Of a stretch of DNA of 64,000 bases, positions 52,319 through 58,997 are shown piece by piece. Origin of the DNA: Micromonospora sp. WMMA1947 (lineage in GTDB: Bacteria; Actinomycetota; Actinomycetes; Mycobacteriales; Micromonosporaceae); NCBI RefSeq assembly GCF_027497355.1, contig NZ_CP114909.1, positions 5,599,001 through 5,663,000 of the forward strand, written 5' to 3'. The translations under genes were made by a program, and so were the position numbers. Position 1 is the stretch's first letter; each line of letters begins with the position of its first letter. The notes under the pieces were generated by a model. The model was not told where the DNA came from. It was given only the letters and a program-made list of their open reading frames with translations, and did no database searches.

Positions 52319-52334
52319 ATTGACGTACGTCACA
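52319..52334. promoter_or_regulatory. Crp-type site B
   Basis: ATTGA-CGTACG-TCACA has the same spacer as site A and a perfect right half; it contains the perfect palindrome TGACGTACGTCA. It is 51 bp before the SGNH hydrolase start. Confidence 0.45.
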
Positions 52335-52385
52335 GGCGTGGACAGAATCCCAGCACCACCACCAGGACCCCTCCGGGAGGGCCCC

Positions 52386-53276
52386 ATGATCCGTCCCCGC
52401 CTGCCGCTGATGCGGACCGCCACCAGACTCGCCGCGGTCGCCGCGGCCACCGCCGGCGTGCTGCTCGCGGTCACCGCACCCGCCGTCGCCGCCGCGCCCG
52501 CCGGGCGGTACGTCGCGCTCGGCGACTCCTACACCTCCGCGCCGCTCGTGCCCACCCAGGTCGACCTGAACTGCCTGCGCTCCAACCGCAACTATCCGTC
52601 CCTGGTCGCCGCGTCCGCCGGCTCGTCGTCGTTCGCCGACGTGAGCTGCTCCGGGGCCACCACCGAGGACATCCTGTCCGGCGGCGACGGTGCGCTGGGC
52701 ATCGCGCTGCCGCCGCAGGTCAGCGCCGTCACCTCGGCCACCGCGCTGGTGACCGTCCAGATCGGCGGCAACGACATCGGCTTCGCCGGCATCATCGGCG
52801 ACTGCGCCGAGGCGAGCGTGAGCAGCCCTCTCGGCTCGCCCTGCAAGGACCGGTTCACCGCGGGCGGCACCGACCAGTTGCGGGCCCGGATCGCCGCCAC
52901 CGCGCCCAAGGTGACAGCGGTGTTGCGGGCGGTCCGCCAGGCCGCGCCGAACGCGCGCGTGGTGGTGCTCGGCTACCCGGCGATCCTGCCCGACAGCGGG
53001 TACGGCTGCTGGCCGGTGGTGCCGATCGCCTACCAGGACGTGCCGTACCTGCGTGGCGTCCAGAAGGCGCTCAACACGATGCTCGCCGACACCGCGGCGG
53101 CGGGCGGGGCGAGCTACGCCGACGTCTACACCCCGTCGATCGGCCGGGACGCGTGCAAGAGCAGCGGCACCCGCTGGGTGGAGGGACTGGTGCCGCAGAA
53201 CTCCGCCGCGCCGTTCCACCCGAACGCCCGGGGCGAGCAGGGCATGGCCACCGCCCTGCTGGCGCACCTGAACTGA
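52386..53276 (+). CDS. Secreted SGNH/GDSL hydrolase (Streptomyces-lipase type)
   Basis: ATG 52386 has GGGAGGG upstream (296 residues). A Sec signal peptide ends near AVAAAPA (residue 38). The mature enzyme has block I ALGDSYTS (catalytic Ser), block III QIGGNDIGF and the C-terminal PFHPNARG with the catalytic His, as in secreted actinomycete SGNH lipases/esterases. Six or more cysteines (for example LNCLRSN, VSCSGA, GDCAE, SPCKD, YGCWP, DACKS) suggest disulfides. It should hydrolyse lipid or phospholipid esters outside the cell. Confidence 0.9.
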   Translation: MIRPRLPLMRTATRLAAVAAATAGVLLAVTAPAVAAAPAGRYVALGDSYTSAPLVPTQVDLNCLRSNRNYPSLVAASAGSSSFADVSCSGATTEDILSGGDGALGIALPPQVSAVTSATALVTVQIGGNDIGFAGIIGDCAEASVSSPLGSPCKDRFTAGGTDQLRARIAATAPKVTAVLRAVRQAAPNARVVVLGYPAILPDSGYGCWPVVPIAYQDVPYLRGVQKALNTMLADTAAAGGASYADVYTPSIGRDACKSSGTRWVEGLVPQNSAAPFHPNARGEQGMATALLAHLN

Positions 53277-53285
53277 GCCCGCCCG

Positions 53286-53322
53286 CGTGAGCCGGTCCCA
53301 CCCTCGGCGGGACCGGCTCACG
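53286..53322. terminator. Bidirectional terminator
   Basis: A perfect 14-bp stem (53286-53299 with 53309-53322) lies ten bases after the SGNH stop and ten bases before the stop of the convergent gene. Confidence 0.85.
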
Positions 53323-53331
53323 TCCCGCGGC

Positions 53332-54591
53332 TCAGACCCGGGTGATGCGGACCGCGTCGGCGACCACGTACCCGGTCCCGGCGCTCCAGCGGCTCACCCC
53401 GACCTTGTCGCCCGTCCCGGCGGCGAGCGTGAACACGCCGAGCGAGACCCAGCGCCCGCCGCCGGTGCGCTGGTCGACCGTCACCGTCCGGTTGCCGGTC
53501 GTGGTGGCCACGAGGTACGGGGTGCGGTCGTTGTAGCCGCTGTCGGCCGGGTACCACACCGAGACCTCGTAGCTGCCGCTCGCGGGCAGGGTCGTCCGGA
53601 ACCAGGCCACGTCGCTCGCAGGGGTCGGCGTGGCGAAGCGGTAGTCGGCGCCGTACCGCTGCCCGGAGTACGCCGACGTGCCCCACGCCGCGCCGGCGGT
53701 GAACCCGCCCGCCGTGCCGTTGTCCACTGTCACGCTCCACGGCGCGGGCGTCGCCGTGCCGGCCCGGAGGTCGAGGTAGTTGCGGTCGATCTTCATGGTC
53801 ACGCCGCCCCACGTCTCGGTGACGTCGCCGGCGTACTGGTGCAGGCGCTGCTGGTCGGCGTAGCGGTCGTCGGCGCAGTACGTGCCCCCGTCGGTGTCCG
53901 CGACGCCGTTCCACCAGGCGATCCAGATCTGGTCCAGGCGCAGGTAGCGGGTGTCGTGGTACGCGCCGCAGACGTCGGTGATGCCGGACGAGCCGCTGGA
54001 GTACATGCCGGCGAGGTAGCCGCGCGTGTGCAGGCGCTCGACCCAGCCGGAGAGGAAGGAGAGCACGGCGGCGCGGCAGGAGGCGCTCGTCGGGTACTGC
54101 TCGATGTCGTTGTAGAGCGTGCTGCCCGCGCCGATGCCGAGCGCCGTCGCCGCCGCGACCGCGCTGTCCGCCGCGGTCCGGCCCTGCCCGCGCGCGGTGG
54201 CCGGGTCGGCGGACATCTTCGGCGTACGGGTGCCGCACGGCGCCTGGTAGCCCAGCTCGATCGGGATGAGCCGCCAGCCCTTACGGGTCTGGTCGGCCAC
54301 CCAGGTCGCGGTCAGGTTGGGCTGGGCGCACGTGCGGCTGGCGCCGCTGATGTAGACGCCGACCGCGCGGTACGGCGACGCGGTCAGCCAGGCGTCCATC
54401 GCGGCCTGGGACGGCGCGGTGCAGGTGTCGAAGCCCTTACCGGTGTACGTGCCGGGCTGCGGGCCGACCGCTGCCGCGACGGCCGGCTCGGCGGTGCCTG
54501 GTGTCCCGGCACGGGCCGGGACGGCCGGAGCCGGACCGGCCGCGGCCGCGACGACGGCGAGAAGTGTCAGGGCCGTGGCGATCGCTCTCAT
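53332..54591 (-). CDS. Secreted DUF1906 glycoside-hydrolase-like protein with golvesin-like C-domain
   Basis: ATG 54591 has GGAGGGG upstream (419 residues). A signal peptide covers about residues 1-23. The DUF1906 (Rv2525c-like, TIM-barrel) domain has GKGFDTCTAPSQAAMDAW, VGVYISGASRTCAQPNL and GSTLYNDIEQYPTSASC, where the Asp/Glu pair resembles a hydrolase site. The last 135 residues are a beta-rich golvesin/xanthan-lyase-like domain (YSGQRYGADYR, TPYLVATTTGNRTV) that is also found in the divergent amidase gene. It is probably cell-wall directed; the substrate is unknown. Confidence 0.82.
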   Translation of the reverse strand: MRAIATALTLLAVVAAAAGPAPAVPARAGTPGTAEPAVAAAVGPQPGTYTGKGFDTCTAPSQAAMDAWLTASPYRAVGVYISGASRTCAQPNLTATWVADQTRKGWRLIPIELGYQAPCGTRTPKMSADPATARGQGRTAADSAVAAATALGIGAGSTLYNDIEQYPTSASCRAAVLSFLSGWVERLHTRGYLAGMYSSGSSGITDVCGAYHDTRYLRLDQIWIAWWNGVADTDGGTYCADDRYADQQRLHQYAGDVTETWGGVTMKIDRNYLDLRAGTATPAPWSVTVDNGTAGGFTAGAAWGTSAYSGQRYGADYRFATPTPASDVAWFRTTLPASGSYEVSVWYPADSGYNDRTPYLVATTTGNRTVTVDQRTGGGRWVSLGVFTLAAGTGDKVGVSRWSAGTGYVVADAVRITRV

Positions 54592-54800
54592 CGGCGCCCC
54601 TCCTGTGAAGGATTCCTCGCCCGGCGGCGAGACATGGGCAGGATTTCTACCACGCATCGACGAACGACGACAGACGGTCGTGGCGGAAGTTTTCACAATG
54701 GAAACGATCATTGAAGGGTATCGACAAGAGCCCGGCACCGGGATAGCGTGCTCGCACTCACATGCGTCGATCAGTGAAGCGCCGTCACCCGAGGAGCGCC

Positions 54801-54953
54801 ATGCCCACGTCACGATCCCCCCGTCTGCGACGCCGAGGTCTGCTCGGCGTACCCGCCCTGGTGGCCGCCGCGGTCACCGTGGCCGTCCGTCCCGGCGCGG
54901 CGCACGCGGCGCCGAAGGCCGAGTGCCTCGCCGACCTGCTCCGGGAGCAGTGA
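54801..54953 (+). CDS. Short signal-peptide-like ORF overlapping the amidase start
   Basis: ATG has a strong GAGGAG four bases upstream and encodes 50 residues: Arg-rich start (SPRLRRRGLLG), hydrophobic core (VPALVAAAVTVAV), an AHA-A cleavage-like site and a 13-residue tail. The TGA overlaps the ATG of the amidase gene (TGATG) in a different frame. It looks like the export signal the amidase lacks. It could be a separate coupled leader, or a frameshift may have split one gene. Confidence 0.5.
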   Translation: MPTSRSPRLRRRGLLGVPALVAAAVTVAVRPGAAHAAPKAECLADLLREQ

Positions 54954-55918
54954 TGGCCACCATTCCCTGGCTGGTGGACGTGCTGCGGGCCGCCGGCGTG
55001 CAGGTGGTGGTCGAGGGCGACTGGCTCAACCGGATGCGCTCCGGCTCGTTCGACCCGATCGGCGTGCTCTGGCACCACACCGCCGCCACGTCCAGCGCCA
55101 CCAACCCGCACCCGGCGCTGAACATCTGCATCAACGGCCGCTCCGACCTGCCCGGCCCGCTCTGCCAGGCGCTCGTGGACTACCACGGCGTGTTCCACGT
55201 GATCTCGGCCGGCCGATGCAACCACGCCGGCACCAGCGGCGGCAGCGGCCCGATCCCGGCCGGGGACGGCAACACCCTGATGATCGGGTGGGAGATCGAC
55301 TACAACGGCGTCGACCAGCGGATGACCACCGCCCAGTACAACGCGAGCATCGCGGCCACCGCCGCCGTGCTCAAGCGGCTCGGCCGGGACTCGAGCTATG
55401 CCCGGGGGCACCGCGAGACCAGCACCACCGGCAAGATCGACCCGTCCTTCATCGACCTGAACACGATGCGCGCCGACGTGGCCGCCAAGATGGCCGGCGG
55501 CGGCACCGGCTGGACGTCGATCGTGGACAACGCCACCGCGGGCCGGTTCACCGCCAGCGCCAGCTGGGGCACCTCGACGTACTCCGGGCAGCGCTACGGC
55601 GCCGACTACCGCTACGCGGACCCGGTCGCCGCGAGCGACGCGGCCTGGTACAAGTTCAACGTCCCCCGCACCGGCAACTACCGGGTCGAGGCGTGGTGGC
55701 CGGCGAACGCGGGCTACAACGCGGCCACGCCGTACATCGTCGCCACCACCACCGGCAACCGGACCGTCGTCGTCGACCAGCGGGCGACCGGCGGGCAGTG
55801 GCGCTCGCTCGGCACGTTCACGCTGCCGGCCGGGGACGCCAACCGCGTCGCGGTCAGCCGATGGAGCTCCGCCGCCGGCCTGGTCATCGCCGACGCGATC
55901 CGGCTGACCGAGGTCTGA
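54953..55918 (+). CDS. N-acetylmuramoyl-L-alanine amidase-like protein with golvesin-like C-domain
   Basis: The protein has 321 residues starting MATIPWLVDVLRAAGVQVV. The amidase_2/PGRP fold shows the zinc ligand His in GVLWHHTAATSS, the FHVISAGRCNHAG segment and a later YARGHRETSTTGKIDP motif. Such domains cut the MurNAc-L-Ala bond of peptidoglycan. The C-terminal 135 residues match the C-domain of the divergent DUF1906 gene (VDNATAGRFTASASWGTS, YIVATTTGNRTVVVDQR). This reading frame itself has no signal peptide; one is encoded in the overlapping short ORF. Confidence 0.85.
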   Translation: MATIPWLVDVLRAAGVQVVVEGDWLNRMRSGSFDPIGVLWHHTAATSSATNPHPALNICINGRSDLPGPLCQALVDYHGVFHVISAGRCNHAGTSGGSGPIPAGDGNTLMIGWEIDYNGVDQRMTTAQYNASIAATAAVLKRLGRDSSYARGHRETSTTGKIDPSFIDLNTMRADVAAKMAGGGTGWTSIVDNATAGRFTASASWGTSTYSGQRYGADYRYADPVAASDAAWYKFNVPRTGNYRVEAWWPANAGYNAATPYIVATTTGNRTVVVDQRATGGQWRSLGTFTLPAGDANRVAVSRWSSAAGLVIADAIRLTEV

Positions 55919-55924
55919 ACCCGA

Positions 55925-55960
55925 GGATGCGGCCGGGTGGCACCCCACCCGGCCGCATCC
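55925..55960. terminator. Bidirectional terminator
   Basis: A 16-bp perfect stem (55925-55940 with 55945-55960) separates the amidase and epoxide hydrolase genes, which converge. Confidence 0.85.
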
Positions 55961-55969
55961 GACAGTCGG

Positions 55970-57199
55970 TCAGCGCAGCGACCGGAAGGCCGCCCGCATA
56001 TCCTGCGCGAACAACTCCGGCTGCTCCCAGGCGGCGAAGTGCCCACCCCGGTCCAGCTTGTTGTAGTGAATCAGGTTCGGGTACGCCCGCTCCGCCCAGC
56101 TACGCGGCGCGAGCAGGATCTCGTCCGGGAACTGGCTCACCGCCGCCGGCACCTGGACGCCCTTGGCGGCGAAGAACGACAGCGCGTTCTGCGCGTACAG
56201 CCGGGCCGAGGACACCCCCGTGTTCGTCAGCCAGTAGAGCGTCACGTTGTCCAGGATGTCGTCGCGGCTCAGGCCGCCCGGCCGGCCCGCGAAGGCGGCG
56301 CAGATCAGGTCCAGGCTCGCCGCGTCGTGGTCCAGCATGAACGTCGCCAGCCCGGCCGGCGAGTCGGCGAGCGCCGTCAGCGTCTCCGGACGGGTCGTCA
56401 TGATCAGCGCGTACGCGGAGTGCTTCCAGAAGAAGTCGATCCGCTCGCAGGCGGCCCGCTCCTCGTCCGAGAGCCCGGCCGGCAGCTGCGCGAGGGGGTT
56501 GTTCACGCCGGTGATGCCACTCTGCAGCAACGCGTCGATGTCCGGCGGCACCACGCAGGGCATGTTCGTGTGGATGCCGGCCAGCTCCGGCGGCGCCTGC
56601 ACGCCGAGCATGTCGGTGATCAGCGCGCCCCAGTCGCCGCCCTGGGCCACGAAGCGCGTGTAGCCCAGCCGCCGCATCAGCTCGGTCCAGGCGCGGGCGA
56701 TGTGCTGCGGGTCCCAGCCGGGCCGGTCCGGCTTGCCGGAGAAGCCGTAACCGGGCATCGACGGGATCACCAGGTGGAACGCGTCCGAGGCGCGGCCGCC
56801 GTGTGCCGTCGGGTCGGTGAGCGGACCGATGATCTTCAGCTGTTCGATCACCGAGCCCGGCCAGCCGTGCGTGACGATCAGCGGCAGCGCGTCGGCGTGC
56901 GGCGAGCGCACGTGGATGAAGTGGATGTCCAGGCCGTCGATCTCGGTGACGAAGTTCGGCAGGTCGTTCAGCCGCGCCTCGACCCTGCGCCAGTCGTACT
57001 CGGTGGCCCAGTAACGGGCCAGCGCCTGGCTGGTCTCCAGCGGCACGCCCTGCGACTGGTCGTCCACCGTCTGCCGCTCCGGCCAGCGGGTGGCCGCGAG
57101 CCGGGCCCGCAGGTCCGCCAGGTCCGCCTCCGGCACGTCGATGCGGAACTCGCGGATGTCGGCGCCGGTACGCGTCGGCGTCATGGTCTTGACGGCCAC
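55970..57199 (-). CDS. Epoxide hydrolase (EHN-type alpha/beta hydrolase)
   Basis: The GTG start has GAGGAGG upstream (409 residues). The N-terminal EHN domain (FRIDVPEADLADLRARLAATRWP) and the alpha/beta hydrolase core match microsomal-type epoxide hydrolases. Visible are the oxyanion HGWPGS, the nucleophile elbow QGGDWG (Asp), and the C-terminal His in GGHFAAWEQP. The cap region has the tyrosines expected for epoxide activation. It should convert epoxides to diols in the cytoplasm; the natural substrate is unknown. Confidence 0.9.
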   Translation of the reverse strand: MAVKTMTPTRTGADIREFRIDVPEADLADLRARLAATRWPERQTVDDQSQGVPLETSQALARYWATEYDWRRVEARLNDLPNFVTEIDGLDIHFIHVRSPHADALPLIVTHGWPGSVIEQLKIIGPLTDPTAHGGRASDAFHLVIPSMPGYGFSGKPDRPGWDPQHIARAWTELMRRLGYTRFVAQGGDWGALITDMLGVQAPPELAGIHTNMPCVVPPDIDALLQSGITGVNNPLAQLPAGLSDEERAACERIDFFWKHSAYALIMTTRPETLTALADSPAGLATFMLDHDAASLDLICAAFAGRPGGLSRDDILDNVTLYWLTNTGVSSARLYAQNALSFFAAKGVQVPAAVSQFPDEILLAPRSWAERAYPNLIHYNKLDRGGHFAAWEQPELFAQDMRAAFRSLR

Positions 57200-57221
57200 G
57201 GGTTGTCCTCCTCGGGTCGGG

Positions 57222-58124
57222 TCAGGGACCGAACGTGAAGACGTACGCGCGCAGACCGGGCCGCTCGGCGCGCAGGGTGAGCCGGTGCTCCCCCGGCGGC
57301 GCGCCGTCGATCAGCCGGATCATGGCCGCCCGGTCGACCCGGGCCCGGTCGTCCGGGCCCACGTCGGCGCCGCGCGCCTCAGCGGCCGGTTTCCCGTCCA
57401 GCAGCACCCGAACCCCGGCCGGTCCCGCCGGTCCCGGGTCGGCCACCAGGTTCACCTCGCCGGCGGTGAACGGCAGGACCAGTTCGGCGTCGGCACCGGC
57501 CGCCTCGACGTACTCGCCCTCGACCCGCCAGTCGCCGCGCAGCGCGTACGTGCCGGGCACGCCCCGATCAGCGCCGAGGTAGGTCTCGGGCGTGAGCCCG
57601 GCGTACGTGGGCTGCGGGGTGGTCACGAACGCGGTCACCTCCGGGGTGACCGGTGGCAGCGCGGTCGCGGGTGCGGCGGCCTCGACCAGCCGCCGGATCA
57701 GCGTCTCGGTGCGGTCGTAGTCGCCCTCGCCGACCCAGCGGTCGGCCAGCCGCCCGTCGGCGTCGAACAGGTACTTCGCCGGCCAGGCGTCGTTACGCAG
57801 GGCGCGCCAGAACGTGTAGTCGTCGTCGATCGCGATCGGGTAGGTGAGTCCGTGGTCGCGGATCGCCCGGTCGATGTTCTCCGGCAGCCGGCCGAACCCG
57901 AACTCCGGCGCGTGCGCGCCGATCACCGTGAGACCCAGGTCGCGGTAGTCGCGGTGCCACGCCCGCACGTACGGGGCGGTACGGATCCAGTTCACGCACG
58001 TGTACTCCCAGACGTCGACGAGCACCACGCGTCCGCGCAGGTCCTCCGGCGTCAGCGGGGCGGAGTTCACCCAGCGGCGGACGTCGATCGGCGGCAGCCG
58101 GGTCGCCACCGCGGCCCGCGTCAC
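57222..58124 (-). CDS. Thioredoxin-fold protein, DipZ C-terminal type
   Basis: The 300-residue protein has a GTG overlapping the stop of the preceding gene. The thioredoxin-like domain (VVLVDVWEYTCVNWIRTAPYVRAW) carries one cysteine at the active site, CVNW instead of CxxC, as in many actinobacterial DipZ-type soluble proteins. The second half is a beta-rich domain (YLGADRGVPGTYALRGDWRVEGEYVEAAG) resembling the carbohydrate-binding-like end of DipZ. There is no membrane part or signal peptide. A role in thiol or peroxide chemistry is possible; a CxxC disulfide exchange is unlikely. Confidence 0.75.
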   Translation of the reverse strand: MTRAAVATRLPPIDVRRWVNSAPLTPEDLRGRVVLVDVWEYTCVNWIRTAPYVRAWHRDYRDLGLTVIGAHAPEFGFGRLPENIDRAIRDHGLTYPIAIDDDYTFWRALRNDAWPAKYLFDADGRLADRWVGEGDYDRTETLIRRLVEAAAPATALPPVTPEVTAFVTTPQPTYAGLTPETYLGADRGVPGTYALRGDWRVEGEYVEAAGADAELVLPFTAGEVNLVADPGPAGPAGVRVLLDGKPAAEARGADVGPDDRARVDRAAMIRLIDGAPPGEHRLTLRAERPGLRAYVFTFGP

Positions 58125-58825
58125 CCGTGGCTCCCGTCGCCGAGGTCGACGGCCGTGGCGCCGACCACCGCCCGGTCGCCCTGCTGCACGTATCCGACGA
58201 CCGAGGTGCGACGCGGATCGGGCGCTGCCGGCACGTCGATCTCCACCCGGCCCCGCTCACCGTTGCACTCGGTGGAGCAGAACGCCCGCACCACCGTGTC
58301 CTGACGCAGCCGCCGCCCGGCGTTCTCGCCCCGGGGGACGTCGTTCTCCAGGCCGCGTTCCACCACCGCCACGTTCAGCCGGGCCTGCTCGGGCAACGCC
58401 CCGGTCTCGTAGTCGAGCACCACATGGCCGGCGTCGGCCGTCACCACGAACAGCGCCACCGGGGTGCCGGGCGGCGCGGCCAGCGCGGCGTCGATCGCCG
58501 AGGTGGCCTGCCGGCGGTCCGACCCGACGAACTCGACCGTCCCGTTGACGATCATCTGCGGCGTGTAGAGCCCGCCGGAGCGCAGCGCCCGCGCGTACCG
58601 CTCCTGCCGCAGCGTGTGAGCCTCGGCGCCGTACGGGTCGGCCCAGCCCAGGTGATCCCAGTAGTCGACGTGGAAGCCGAGCGTGTAGACCCGCTCCCCA
58701 CGCTCACGCGCGTCCCGGTCGATGGCGGACAGCACCTCCTCCGCGGGCGGGCAGCTGTCGCAGCCCTGGGAGGTGAACATCTCCACGACGGCGAAGCCGT
58801 CGCGCGGGGGCGATGCGCCGGTCAT
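58121..58825 (-). CDS. DUF1223 thioredoxin-like protein
   Basis: ATG 58825 has AGGAAGGGAG upstream (234 residues). DUF1223 signature: VEMFTSQGCDSCPPAEEVL with a CxxC, then FHVDYWDHLGWADPY and YTPQMIVNG, a thioredoxin-like arrangement. Homologues often carry a signal peptide; none is seen here. It is coupled by a 4-bp overlap to the DipZ-like gene, so both probably serve one redox function. It diverges from the large membrane protein. Confidence 0.82.
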   Translation of the reverse strand: MTGASPPRDGFAVVEMFTSQGCDSCPPAEEVLSAIDRDARERGERVYTLGFHVDYWDHLGWADPYGAEAHTLRQERYARALRSGGLYTPQMIVNGTVEFVGSDRRQATSAIDAALAAPPGTPVALFVVTADAGHVVLDYETGALPEQARLNVAVVERGLENDVPRGENAGRRLRQDTVVRAFCSTECNGERGRVEIDVPAAPDPRRTSVVGYVQQGDRAVVGATAVDLGDGSHG

Positions 58826-58997
58826 GCGGGCTCCCTTCCTCCGACGTCCGCCCGCGGTTACCCGGCCGGCCCGGCTTCGAACGGGCCGCCCGCCGGGCCG
58901 TGCGGGCGTTTGCCCACGCCCCGGCCGGGTAGGGAGGTGCGCCACCCGAGGGCGGGCCGTGCAGGCGGCGTGGGCGGCCGGGAGTCGCGGAGGGTCG

